NCBI RefSeq assembly: GCF_002846415.1
Contig: NZ_PJMX01000001.1
Span: 4,030,001 to 4,094,000, forward strand
Origin: Streptomyces sp. TLI_146
GTDB lineage: Bacteria; Actinomycetota; Actinomycetes; Streptomycetales; Streptomycetaceae
Length of the DNA stretch: 64,000 nucleotides
Direction of reading: 5' to 3'
The translations under genes were made by a program, and so were the position numbers. Below the pieces are notes generated by a model. It was not told the DNA's origin, ran no database searches, and saw only the letters and a list, made by a program, of their open reading frames with translations. Below, in pieces: positions 8,195 through 17,776 of the stretch (within the stretch, counting starts at the first letter, position 1; the number at the start of each line of letters is the position of its first letter).

Positions 8195-9292
8195 CTAGCG
8201 CCCGCCCCGCAGGCGGCCCGCCTGCTTCAGCGTGCGCTGGGCGAGGGCGGCGAGTGCGGGCCGCCCCCGGACGAACCCGTGCGCGCGGCGGGACGGCTCG
8301 CGGCCCAGCCAGTGCAGTGCGGCCCCGGCCCCCGGCCGCACCGACGCGCCCTCGTACACCGGGATCTCCCCGGTCTTCAGCCCGTTCTTGTACTCGGCGG
8401 CGCCCCGCCCCAGGTCCAGCATCCCGATCCCGGCGGAGGCCGCGGCCTGGGCCATCCGCAGATGCAGGGCGAGCCCTGGCGAGTACTTGGCGAACTCCGG
8501 GTCGTACGAAGGGAACCAGCACGACAGGACCGTGCGCGAGCGCAGCCCGAAGTGGGCGGCGACCGGGCGGTCCGCCGCGTAGAGGACGGACAGGACGCCG
8601 GAGCAGCCGGGCGCGCGGGTGTGCGCGAGGTGGCGCACCAGGGTGCTGATCCACTCCTGCGCGAACCGGTCGCGGCGGCCGGTGCGGCGGTACTGCGCGG
8701 ACTTCCACGCCATGAGCTGCCGCAGCGCCGCCGGATCGCGCTCGTCGAAGACGAACCGCACCTCGCCCGCCTGCCGCCCGAGCCTGCGCTCCTTGGCGGC
8801 GGTGGTGCGGAAGAACTTGGGCGAGCGCGCGCGCAGCCCGCTCTCGTACGCCTCGTAGCCCGCGCCGACGTCGACGACGAAGGAGGGGTACGAGTCGGCC
8901 GCGCCCGGGGTGAACAGCTCCTGCCCGGCCTCCAGGTTGTCGAACTCCCAGGCGGAGAGGGAGCAGGCGCGCAGCAACTCCCGTGCGTCCAGGGCGAGTT
9001 CGGGCCTGGCGACGATCCCCTGGCAGTCGGACACGCCGAACCCGATGGCGCGCCCGCGCCCGAACCGCCCCTTCTCGAAGGGGAAGAAGGCGGCGGGTTC
9101 GCCCCCCTCCCGGACGACCGCGACCCGCGCCGAGGGCCGCACACGGGAGACGGCGAGGGTGAACTCGGGCTCCATGAAGGGGTTCGCGGGCGCGGCCGAC
9201 TTCGCCCGTATCTCACGCCAGAGATCCAGCTCTCCGGCGTTCAGCTCACCGGGTCCGACCACCCGGATCCGGCCATCGCGTCCACTGCTCAA
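8195..9292 (-). CDS. CelD/BcsL-type GNAT acyltransferase (FemAB-like)
   Basis: A 365-residue cytoplasmic protein with the double-GNAT layout of the CelD/BcsL and FemAB-like group: an N-terminal half ending in FDNLEAGQELF, then RSPKFFRTTAAKERRLGRQ, the C-terminal half with ALRQLMAWKSAQYRRTGRRD, and a last block FAKYSPGLALHLRMAQAA..LDLGRGAAEYK that is diagnostic for this group. Such proteins transfer acyl or aminoacyl groups to polysaccharides or peptidoglycan precursors. The frame opens with TTG at 9292, followed by a 51-base gap to the next gene. The likely partners are the GT2 and deacetylase downstream. Confidence 0.8.
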   Translation of the reverse strand: MSSGRDGRIRVVGPGELNAGELDLWREIRAKSAAPANPFMEPEFTLAVSRVRPSARVAVVREGGEPAAFFPFEKGRFGRGRAIGFGVSDCQGIVARPELALDARELLRACSLSAWEFDNLEAGQELFTPGAADSYPSFVVDVGAGYEAYESGLRARSPKFFRTTAAKERRLGRQAGEVRFVFDERDPAALRQLMAWKSAQYRRTGRRDRFAQEWISTLVRHLAHTRAPGCSGVLSVLYAADRPVAAHFGLRSRTVLSCWFPSYDPEFAKYSPGLALHLRMAQAAASAGIGMLDLGRGAAEYKNGLKTGEIPVYEGASVRPGAGAALHWLGREPSRRAHGFVRGRPALAALAQRTLKQAGRLRGGR

Positions 9293-9400
9293 CTCGACCC
9301 CCCGGTCTCCCCCTGAGCATGTGCCAAGGACGGTACCGGCGGAAATGTCGGGAGGGTAGCGGGTCGGCCGTCTTGTGACCGGACGGTGAAAGTCGCCGTA

Positions 9401-10093
9401 TCAGCCGAGGGCGGCGGTGACGGCCGCCTCCGCGTGGAGGCGGGTGGTCGGGAACACCGGTACGGGGCTGTGTTCCTGACGGATCAACAGCTCGATCTCG
9501 GTGCAGCCGAGGATGACGCCCTCGGCGCCCCCTTCTTCGACGAGCCGTGCGATGACCTCCTGGTACGCGGCCCGCGACTCGTCCCGCACCACGCCCAGGC
9601 ACAACTCCTCGTAGATGACGCGGTGGACCAGGGCGCGGTCGTCGGCGTCCGGGGTGATGACGTCGAGGCCGTGCGCACGCAGCCGGTCCCGGTAGAAGTC
9701 CTGCTCCATGGTGAAGGCGGTGCCGAGGAGGCCGACGCGCCGGATGCCCCGGGCCCGTACGGCCCCGGCGGTCGCGTCGCCCAGGTGCAGCAGCGGTACG
9801 GAGACGGCGGCGGCGACCTGGTCGGCCACCTTGTGCATCGTGTTGGTGCAGATCAGCACGAGGTCGGCCCCGGCCGCCTCCAGCCCCTTGGCGGCCCCGG
9901 CCAGGACCTCCCCGGCGCGCTCCCACTCGCCCGCGCGCTGGAACTCCTCGATCTCGGCGAAGTCGACGGAGTGCAGGACGCAGCGGGCGGAGTGCAGCCC
10001 GCCGAGCCGTTCGCGTACGAGCTCGTTGAGGAGCCGGTAGTACTCCGCGCTGGATTCCCAGCTCATTCCGCCGATCAGCCCGATGGTCTTCAT
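9401..10093 (-). CDS. Aspartate/glutamate racemase family protein
   Basis: A 230-residue protein that starts with IGLIGGMSWESSAEYYR and has CTNTMHK (first catalytic Cys, near residue 82) and GCTEIELL (second catalytic Cys, near residue 195), the two-cysteine pattern of cofactor-independent Asp/Glu racemases. Length matches the aspartate racemase branch. It could supply D-Asp or D-Glu for the wall or act on a related amino acid; substrate is not determined. It is a single gene, transcribed away from the HD gene and ending about 100 bases from the acyltransferase start. Confidence 0.88.
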   Translation of the reverse strand: MKTIGLIGGMSWESSAEYYRLLNELVRERLGGLHSARCVLHSVDFAEIEEFQRAGEWERAGEVLAGAAKGLEAAGADLVLICTNTMHKVADQVAAAVSVPLLHLGDATAGAVRARGIRRVGLLGTAFTMEQDFYRDRLRAHGLDVITPDADDRALVHRVIYEELCLGVVRDESRAAYQEVIARLVEEGGAEGVILGCTEIELLIRQEHSPVPVFPTTRLHAEAAVTAALG

Positions 10094-10148
10094 CCGGCCA
10101 GCTTAGGCTGAGCATGATCACTTGACTCGACGAAGGGCGGGGACGCGG

Positions 10149-10754
10149 ATGTTGACCGAGGTCGCGGGGATCAAGGTGCCCGAGGGGCACGCGGCCCAGG
10201 CCGCACGGCTGGTCTGCGCGGAGTACGCGGACGAGGCGCTGTACCACCACTCGCTGCGGGCGTACTTCTTCGGCGCGGCGTGGGCCGAGGAGCGGGGCCT
10301 CGACTACGACCGCGAGCTGTTCTTCGTCTCCGCGCTCCTGCACGACCTGTCCCTCGTGCCGCCCTTCGACAGCCACACCCTGCCGTTCGAGGAGGCGGGC
10401 GGCCATCTGGCCCGCGTCTTCACGGCGGGCCTGGGCTGGCCCGACGCGCGCCGCGACCGGGCGGCCGAGCTGATCGTGCTGCACATGCGGGACGACGTGT
10501 CGCCGGAGGTGGACCTGGAGAGCAGGCTGCTCCAGGTGGGGACGAGCGCGGACGTGTCGGGTACGGGTCTTGAGGCGTTCTCCCCCGCGTTCCAGGCGGA
10601 GCTGGTGGCCGCGTACCCGCGGCTGGGCTTCGCGTCCAAGTTCGTCGACCTCTTCCGCGACCAGGCCCGGCGCAAGCCCGGGTGCGCGGCGGCGGAGCTG
10701 GTGGCCGGGGGCTGGGAGTCACGGGCGCTGGGGAACGGGCTGGACCGGGCATAG
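10149..10754 (+). CDS. HD-domain protein, cyanamide-hydratase-like
   Basis: A 201-residue protein of the HD hydrolase superfamily: HHSLRAYFFG (first His), FVSALLHDLSL (the HD pair) and the downstream VLHMRDDVSPEVD. The closest well-known pattern is the cyanamide hydratase-like HD family, which binds a metal and hydrates nitriles or cyanamide, but many members have unknown substrates. The ATG at 10149 is chosen with GGGGA five bases upstream; an upstream TTG at 10122 has no better support. Divergent from the racemase gene across a 55-base gap. Confidence 0.78.
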   Translation: MLTEVAGIKVPEGHAAQAARLVCAEYADEALYHHSLRAYFFGAAWAEERGLDYDRELFFVSALLHDLSLVPPFDSHTLPFEEAGGHLARVFTAGLGWPDARRDRAAELIVLHMRDDVSPEVDLESRLLQVGTSADVSGTGLEAFSPAFQAELVAAYPRLGFASKFVDLFRDQARRKPGCAAAELVAGGWESRALGNGLDRA

Positions 10755-10885
10755 CCCCTGGGAACGGGGCTGAGGCCGGGCGGGTTGCACTTGGCGGCGT
10801 GCGCCGCGTGCCGCTGTGCCCACCCTTGCCGCCCCAGCGGCACGATTGCCCACAGCCAAGTAGGTAACGGACCCCAGGAGGCCCT

Positions 10886-11752
10886 GTGACACCCGTCGTC
10901 GCCGTGACCGGAGCCAGTGGAGCCATCGGCGGGCGGGTGGCCCGGCGGCTTGCCGAGCGGGGGGTGGCGACCCGGCTGGTCGGGCGCAGCCCCGAGCGGC
11001 TGCCCGACCTGCCCGGGGCCGTCAAGGCCCCGGCCGCCGCCTTCGGGGACGGGGACGCCATGCGAGACGCGCTCGCGGGGGCCGGGGTCCTGCTGATGGT
11101 GTCGGCGCACGAGAGCCCCGGCCGCGTCCAGGAGCACATCACCGCCGTGGACGCGGCCGTCGCCGCGGGCGTGCGGCGCATCGTGTACGTGTCGTTCCTC
11201 GGCGCCGCCCCCGACGCCGCGTTCACCTTCGCGCGCGACCACTGGCACACCGAGCGGTACATCCGGGACACGGGTCTGGCGTACACGTTCCTGCGGGACA
11301 GCCTGTATCTGTCCGGGCTCGCCGCGATGGCGGGCCCGGACGGGGTGATCCGGGGCCCCGCCGGGGACGGCCGGGTCTCGGGCGTGGCGCACGACGACAT
11401 CGCGGACGTGGCGACGGCCGTGCTGCTGGAGGAGGGCCACGACGGTCTCGCCTACGACGTCACCGGGCCCGAGGCCCTCACCCTCGCCGACGTGGCCGCG
11501 GAGCTCGGCCGGGTCACCGGCCGGGAGATCGCCTATGTGCCCGAGACCCGCGAGGAGGCCTTCGCCTCACGGGCCGGGTACGGCGCCGAGGAGTGGGAGG
11601 TCACCGGCTGGGTGAGCTCGTACGAGGCGATCGCCGCCGGGGAGATGGCGACGGTCGCCGACACCGTGCCCCGGCTGGCGGGACACGCGGCGCAGTCGTT
11701 CGCCGCGTACCTGGACGCCCACCCCAGGGCCTACCGGCACTTGATGCCCTGA
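10886..11752 (+). CDS. NmrA-like SDR (NAD(P)-binding) oxidoreductase
   Basis: A 288-residue atypical short-chain dehydrogenase. VVAVTGASGAIGGRVARRL is the glycine-rich Rossmann motif, followed by GRSPERLPDLPGA, which replaces the usual acidic residue with Arg and so suggests NADPH. YVSFLGAAPDAAFTFARDHWHTE occupies the active-site region, without a classic YxxxK. This fits NmrA/azoreductase-like QOR2 proteins. GTG at 10886 is six bases behind AGGAGG. Its last 22 bases overlap the 3' end of hutI on the other strand; a link to histidine breakdown is not implied. Confidence 0.85.
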   Translation: MTPVVAVTGASGAIGGRVARRLAERGVATRLVGRSPERLPDLPGAVKAPAAAFGDGDAMRDALAGAGVLLMVSAHESPGRVQEHITAVDAAVAAGVRRIVYVSFLGAAPDAAFTFARDHWHTERYIRDTGLAYTFLRDSLYLSGLAAMAGPDGVIRGPAGDGRVSGVAHDDIADVATAVLLEEGHDGLAYDVTGPEALTLADVAAELGRVTGREIAYVPETREEAFASRAGYGAEEWEVTGWVSSYEAIAAGEMATVADTVPRLAGHAAQSFAAYLDAHPRAYRHLMP

Positions 11753-12897
11753 CGCCAGACGTCGCTGATCAGCGGCACCCCGGGCCGGTAGGCGAGGTGG
11801 ACGTGGCTCGGGGCGTCGAGCAGCGCGAGGTCGGCGCGGGCGCCGGGCGCGATCCGGCCGACGTCGGTACGGCGCAGCGCGGCGGCGCCACCGGCCGTGG
11901 CGGCCCAGACGGCCTCGTCCGGGGTCATCCTCATGTCCCGCACGGCGAGCGCCACGCAGAACGGCATCGAGGACGTGAACGAGGACCCCGGGTTGCAGTC
12001 CGTGGACAGCGCGACCGTCACCCCCGCGTCGAGCAGCCGCCGGGCGTCGGGCCACTGCGCGCGCGTGGAGAACTCCGCGCCGGGGAGCAGCGTGGCGACG
12101 GTGGAGCCGTTCGCCAGCGCGTCGACGTCGGCGTCGGTGAGGTGGGTGCAGTGGTCGGCGCTGGCGGCGTCGAGCTCGACGGCGAGCTGGACGCCGGGGC
12201 CGTACGAGAGCTGGTTGGCGTGGACGCGGGGGATCAGGCCCTTCGCCTTGCCCGCGAGGAGGACCGCCCGGGCCTGGTCCCCGTCGAACGCGCCCTTCTC
12301 GCAGAAGACGTCGACCCAGCGGGCGTACGGGGCGCAGGCGTCGAGCATCTCGCCGGTGACGAGCTCGACGTAGGCGGCGGGGTCGTCGGCGTACTCCGGC
12401 GCCACGATGTGCGCCCCGAGGTAGGTGACCTCGTCCGTGTGCTCGGCGGCGATGCGCAGGGCGCGGGCCTCGTCCTCGACGGTGAGGCCGTATCCGGACT
12501 TGGTCTCGAACGTGGTGGTCCCCTGCCGCAGGGCCTCGCCGATGTACCGGGCGACGTTCGCACCCAGCTCGGCGTCGGTGGCGGCGCGGGTGGCGGCGAC
12601 GGTGGTCCGGATCCCGCCCGCCTTGTACGGCTGCCCCGACATCCGGGCGTTGAACTCCTGGGTGCGGTCACCGGCGAAGACGAGGTGGGAGTGGGAGTCG
12701 ACGAAGCCGGGGATCGCGGCGTGGCCGTTGGCGTCGTGGGTGGCGTCAGCGGCGGGGGCGTCCGCGCTCCGCCCGACCCAGGCGATGGTGTCGCCCTCGA
12801 TCACGACGGCGGCGTTCTCGACGAGGCCGAGGGGGGTGGGGCCGAGGGTGGGGTCGTTGGTGACGAGGGTGGAGATGTTGGTGACGAGGGTGCTCAC
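11731..12897 (-). CDS. hutI: Imidazolonepropionase
   Basis: A 388-residue amidohydrolase that opens the ring of 4-imidazolone-5-propionate to give N-formimino-L-glutamate, the third step of histidine degradation. Motifs: FVDSHSHLVFAGDR (metal HxH), GLTVEDEARALR, HANQLSYGPG (metal His), SADHCTHLTD (metal His), LSTDCNPGSS (metal Asp). Length matches the family. The frame stays open to 13029, but the extra residues are read through an intergenic repeat; the GTG at 12897 with AGGAG upstream is the real start. Separated from hutF by repeats and overlapping the SDR gene at its 3' end. Confidence 0.95.
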   Translation of the reverse strand: MSTLVTNISTLVTNDPTLGPTPLGLVENAAVVIEGDTIAWVGRSADAPAADATHDANGHAAIPGFVDSHSHLVFAGDRTQEFNARMSGQPYKAGGIRTTVAATRAATDAELGANVARYIGEALRQGTTTFETKSGYGLTVEDEARALRIAAEHTDEVTYLGAHIVAPEYADDPAAYVELVTGEMLDACAPYARWVDVFCEKGAFDGDQARAVLLAGKAKGLIPRVHANQLSYGPGVQLAVELDAASADHCTHLTDADVDALANGSTVATLLPGAEFSTRAQWPDARRLLDAGVTVALSTDCNPGSSFTSSMPFCVALAVRDMRMTPDEAVWAATAGGAAALRRTDVGRIAPGARADLALLDAPSHVHLAYRPGVPLISDVWRQGIKCR

Positions 12898-12925
12898 GGG
12901 TGCTGGCTCCTGTCGGTGGTCCGGT

Positions 12926-13050
12926 GTTCGTCTGCGGTCCGGCGGGTGGCTGGTCGCGCAGTTCCCCGCGCCCCTGAGATGCGCCCCTTCGGGGCGCCCC
13001 TTTAGGGGCGCGGGGAACTGCGCGAGCAACCCAGCACAGTCCGCAGACGA
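12926..13050. repeat. Inverted pair of the intergenic repeat between hutF and hutI
   Basis: A forward and a reverse unit face each other. The inner arms 12954-12975 and 13004-13025 are perfectly complementary over 22 bp, with a 28-base loop that itself contains GCGCCCC/GGGGCGC. The TCTGCGG boxes at both outer ends are also inverted. The RNA would form a long stable hairpin between two same-strand hut genes, so it may reduce read-through from hutF into... the flanking region or protect mRNA ends. Confidence 0.85.
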
Positions 13051-13100
13051 AGCGCCGAGCCGCCCGGCCGAGGGCTTACGGGAAGGGGCGGGGTGGGGGC

Positions 13101-14438
13101 TTAATCCCGTAGGGACGCGATGGCCGTCGCCAGGGCCGCCCCCACGTCCGGGACCGCCGCGTGCACCCCGTCCCGCACCACCTCACGTCCCCCCACCACC
13201 ACATGCCGTACATCCGCCGCAGACCCCGCGAACACCGCCGTCTCCGCGCCAAGGCGCGGCACCGCACCCGCCGTGCGGGGCGACGACAGGTCCAGGGTCG
13301 CCAGGTCGGCGAGCGCGCCCGGCGCGATCCGCCCCGCGTCGCCCCAGCCCAGCGCCGCGTGCCCGTCCGCGGACGCCGCCCGCAGCAGCGCGGCCGCCGT
13401 CCAGTGCCCCCGCGTCCGCGTCCGCAGCCGCTCGTTCAGCTCCATCGCCCGCGCCTCCTCCAGGAGGTCGATCACGGCGTGGCTGTCGCTGCCCAGCGAG
13501 AGCGGGGATCCGGCGCGCTGGAGGGCGACGGCGGGGCCGATGCCGTCGGCCAGGTCCCGTTCCGTCGTCGGGCACATGCACGTGCCCGTCCCGGACCCGC
13601 CGAGCAGCGCGATGTCCTCGTCGGTGAGGTGGGTGTTGTGGACGCCCGTCGTCCGCGCGCCCAGCACCCCGTGGTCCGCGAGCAGCCGCGTCGGGGTGCG
13701 GCCGTGCGCGGCCAGGCACGCCTCGTTCTCCGCGATCTGCTCGGAGAGGTGGACGTGCAGCGGCGCCTCCCGCTCCTCGGCCCACGCCGCGACGGTACGC
13801 AACTGGTCCGCGGGCACGGCCCGTACGGAGTGGACCGCCGCTCCGATCCGTACGCCGTCACGCGGCTTCAGGAGGGACACCCGCTCGGCCCACGCCTGCG
13901 CGGTGCCGTCGGAGAACCGCAGCTGGTGCGTGTTCGGCGGCTCGCCGAAGCCGGAGGACAGATACGCCGTGTCGAGCAGCGTGATCCGGATCCCGGCGTC
14001 GGCCGCGGCCGCGATCAGCGCCTCGCCCATCGCGTTCGGGTCGGCGTACGGCGTGCCGCCGGGCGCGTGGTGGAGGTAGTGGAACTCGCCCACCGCCGTG
14101 ATCCCGGCCAGCGCCATCTCCGCGTACACGGCCCGCGCGAGCGCGTGGTACGACTCGGGTGTGAGCCGCGCCGCGACCGCGTACATCGTCTCGCGCCAGG
14201 TCCAGAACGTGCCCGAGCCGACCTGGACCGTGCCGCGCAGGGCCCGGTGGAAGGCGTGCGAGTGGGCGTTGGCCAGGCCCGGCAGGGTGAGGCCGCGCAG
14301 GGCGACGGCGCCGGGGGGCGGCGCCTCGACTCCCTTGCGGACGGCGGAGATCCGGCCGTCCGCCACCTCCACCAGCACGCCCGGTTCGACCTCGGGGTCG
14401 AGCCAGGCGTGCTCCAGCCAGTACGACGTCACCTGCAC
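13101..14438 (-). CDS. hutF: Formimidoylglutamate deiminase
   Basis: A 445-residue amidohydrolase that turns N-formimino-L-glutamate into N-formyl-L-glutamate and ammonia. Motifs: LANAHSHAFHRALRG (metal HxH plus the FHRALRG signature of HutF), VGEFHYLHH, LHVHLSEQ (metal His), GVHNTHLTDEDI, CMCPTTERDLADG (substrate-binding region) and SLGSDSHAVID (metal Asp). GTG at 14438 overlaps the end of the upstream M20 gene by 10 bases, so the two are translationally coupled; a second in-frame GTG two codons later is also possible. HutF marks the five-step hut pathway. Confidence 0.93.
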   Translation of the reverse strand: MQVTSYWLEHAWLDPEVEPGVLVEVADGRISAVRKGVEAPPPGAVALRGLTLPGLANAHSHAFHRALRGTVQVGSGTFWTWRETMYAVAARLTPESYHALARAVYAEMALAGITAVGEFHYLHHAPGGTPYADPNAMGEALIAAAADAGIRITLLDTAYLSSGFGEPPNTHQLRFSDGTAQAWAERVSLLKPRDGVRIGAAVHSVRAVPADQLRTVAAWAEEREAPLHVHLSEQIAENEACLAAHGRTPTRLLADHGVLGARTTGVHNTHLTDEDIALLGGSGTGTCMCPTTERDLADGIGPAVALQRAGSPLSLGSDSHAVIDLLEEARAMELNERLRTRTRGHWTAAALLRAASADGHAALGWGDAGRIAPGALADLATLDLSSPRTAGAVPRLGAETAVFAGSAADVRHVVVGGREVVRDGVHAAVPDVGAALATAIASLRD

Positions 14439-15646
14439 GCCAGGCCCTCCAGTACGTCGGCGAGTGCGAGCACCCCGGCCACGCAGTCGTCCTCGCCGGC
14501 GAACTCGGCCGGGGAGTGCGAGACGCCGGTGGGGTTGCGTACGAACAGCATGGCGGTCGGGACCGTCCCGGAGAGGATTCCGGCGTCGTGTCCAGCGCCG
14601 GTGCCGAGGACGGGGGTGTGCCCGCCGAGGATCTTCGCGAGCTCGTCGCGCAGGGCGTGCCCGAACTCGACGACGGGCGTGAACGACTCCCGTACGACGG
14701 TCAGGTCCACACCGTCGCGGGCGGCGCGGTCCCGGGCGGCCGCCTCGATCGCCGCGACGACCGTGTCCAGGGTCTGCTGGTCGGCGGCGCGCGAGTCCAG
14801 CCAGCCGCGCACCAGCGACGGGATGGCGTTGACGCCGTTCGGCTCGCAGGAGATCTTGCCGAAGGTGGCGACCGCGCCCGCGAGTTCGGCCTCGCGGCGG
14901 GCGGCGAGGACCGTCTCGGCGTACGTGAGCATCGGGTCGCGCCGGTCCACCAGGCGGGTGGTGCCCGCGTGGTTGGCCTCCCCGGCGAAGTCGAACCGCC
15001 AGCGGCCGTGCGGCCAGATCGCCGAGGCGATGCCGACGGCGTCGCCGCTGAGGTCCAGGGCGCGGCCCTGTTCCACGTGCAGCTCGACGAACGCGCCGAT
15101 ACGGGCGAGGCGTTCGGGGTCGGGGCCGATGGCGTCCGGGTCGTACCCGGCGCGCTCCATCGCCTGCGGCAGGCTGATCCCGTCGCCGTCGCGCAGCCGG
15201 TGCGCGGCCTCCACGGTCAGCTGCCCGGCGGCCAGCCGCGAGCCGACGCAGGCGAGGCCGAAGCGGGCGCCCTCCTCGTCGCCGAAGTTGACGAGGGCGA
15301 GGGGGCGGGTGGGTACGGCTCCCCGTCGCCGCAGCTCGTCGAGCGCGGCGAACGCGGAGACGACGCCGAGGGGGCCGTCGAAGGCGCCGCCGTCCGGGAC
15401 GGAGTCCAGGTGCGACCCGGTGACGACGGCGTCCCCGGCGGTGGGGTCGCCGTCCCAGGCCCACTGGTTCCCGTTCCGGTCGACCTCATAGGTCAGCCCG
15501 CGGGCGTCGGCCTGCGCGCGGAACCACTCCCGGCACTCGGCGTCGGCGCCGCTCCAGGCGAACCGGCGGTACCCACGGGTCCCGGCGTCCCGCCCGATGG
15601 GGGCGAGCTCGCGCCACATCTCGTGGAACGAGGGAGTCTCCCCCAC
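14429..15646 (-). CDS. M20-family amidohydrolase (allantoate amidohydrolase-like) in the hut cluster
   Basis: A 405-residue dinuclear metallo-amidohydrolase of the M20/AllC-UAH-hydantoinase group. Metal ligands: GSHLDSVPDGGAFDGPLG (His, Asp), FGDEEGARFG (Glu-Glu, catalytic and metal), ELHVEQG (His) and GAGHDAGI (His). The usual annotation is allantoate amidohydrolase, but no other purine-breakdown gene is nearby. It overlaps hutF and follows hutU, where N-formylglutamate deformylase (HutG) would be expected, so a role on N-formylglutamate is an inference. GTG at 15646 (GETPSFHEMW follows) with a purine-rich site upstream is preferred over the ATG at 15619. Confidence 0.85.
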   Translation of the reverse strand: MGETPSFHEMWRELAPIGRDAGTRGYRRFAWSGADAECREWFRAQADARGLTYEVDRNGNQWAWDGDPTAGDAVVTGSHLDSVPDGGAFDGPLGVVSAFAALDELRRRGAVPTRPLALVNFGDEEGARFGLACVGSRLAAGQLTVEAAHRLRDGDGISLPQAMERAGYDPDAIGPDPERLARIGAFVELHVEQGRALDLSGDAVGIASAIWPHGRWRFDFAGEANHAGTTRLVDRRDPMLTYAETVLAARREAELAGAVATFGKISCEPNGVNAIPSLVRGWLDSRAADQQTLDTVVAAIEAAARDRAARDGVDLTVVRESFTPVVEFGHALRDELAKILGGHTPVLGTGAGHDAGILSGTVPTAMLFVRNPTGVSHSPAEFAGEDDCVAGVLALADVLEGLACR

Positions 15647-15939
15647 CCCGCCCCTTCCCGAAACGCTCCGCGGGTGGGGGTGAGCAGAGGAAGGGGCGCC
15701 ACCCGGGGGCTCCGCCCCCGGACCCCCGAGCGGGGGCTGCGCCCCTTCAGGGCCCCGGTCCGTTCCCGCGCCATCCGCGGACCGTGCGTGGCCGGTCGCG
15801 CAGTTCCCCGCGCCCCTTACGGGGCCCGGAGCGGGCATACCCAGCCCGTCCGGCGTTTGAGGACGAGCGCCGTTCAGGCGCGACTGGGGGGCCGGGGGCG
15901 CAGCCCCCGGTTCAGGAAGGGGCGGGACCGGGGACGAGC
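15647..15939. repeat. Repeat-rich gap between hutU and the M20 gene
   Basis: No gene is seen. The gap holds a GGGGGCTCCGCCCCC hairpin near 15706, one forward unit of the CGCGCAGTTCCCCGCGCCCC repeat (about 15790-15818), the box CCGTCCGGCGTTTGAGGACG at about 15846-15865, which I recognise as a common Streptomyces intergenic repeat, and a GGGGGC...GCCCCC hairpin near 15887-15912. Together they split what might otherwise be one hut operon. Confidence 0.7.
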
Positions 15940-17604
<1,665 letters not shown>

Positions 17605-17633
17605 GGCGAGGCCTCCTCACGACGTGACTCAGA

Positions 17634-17669
17634 TATTCACATCCTGGACGTCTGAATAGAACTAGTCAA
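17634..17669 (-). promoter_or_regulatory. hutU promoter with operator-like inverted repeat
   Basis: On the minus strand TTGACT (17669-17664) and CAGGAT (17646-17641) are separated by 17 bases, a good match to a vegetative promoter. An inverted repeat with arms TATTCA (17634-17639) and TGAATA (17653-17658) is centred on the -10 box, so a bound repressor would block polymerase. The ATATTCA half-site also occurs upstream of the RpiR gene at 20338-20344, which suggests that regulator as the binder. Confidence 0.6.
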
Positions 17670-17776
17670 TAGACCGGTGGAGGGGAACGGGGACCGGTAG
17701 AGGGGAAAGGCCGCCGGGGCGCGGAAATCGGGGCGTATTCCTGCGCCGCCGCACCGCCGGTGCTTGGCTTGATCCC

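Noticed and set aside
6785..9316. An 843-residue plus-strand frame opposite the GT2 and acyltransferase genes
   Set aside because: It spans two real genes and their gap and has no recognisable domain.
12898..13029. N-terminal extension of HutI in the open frame
   Set aside because: It translates an intergenic repeat; the GTG at 12897 has a proper ribosome site and gives the normal family length.
13101..15464. A single 787-residue protein covering hutF and upstream bases
   Set aside because: The first 340 residues are an Arg-rich shadow of the M20 gene; HutF begins at the GTG near 14438.
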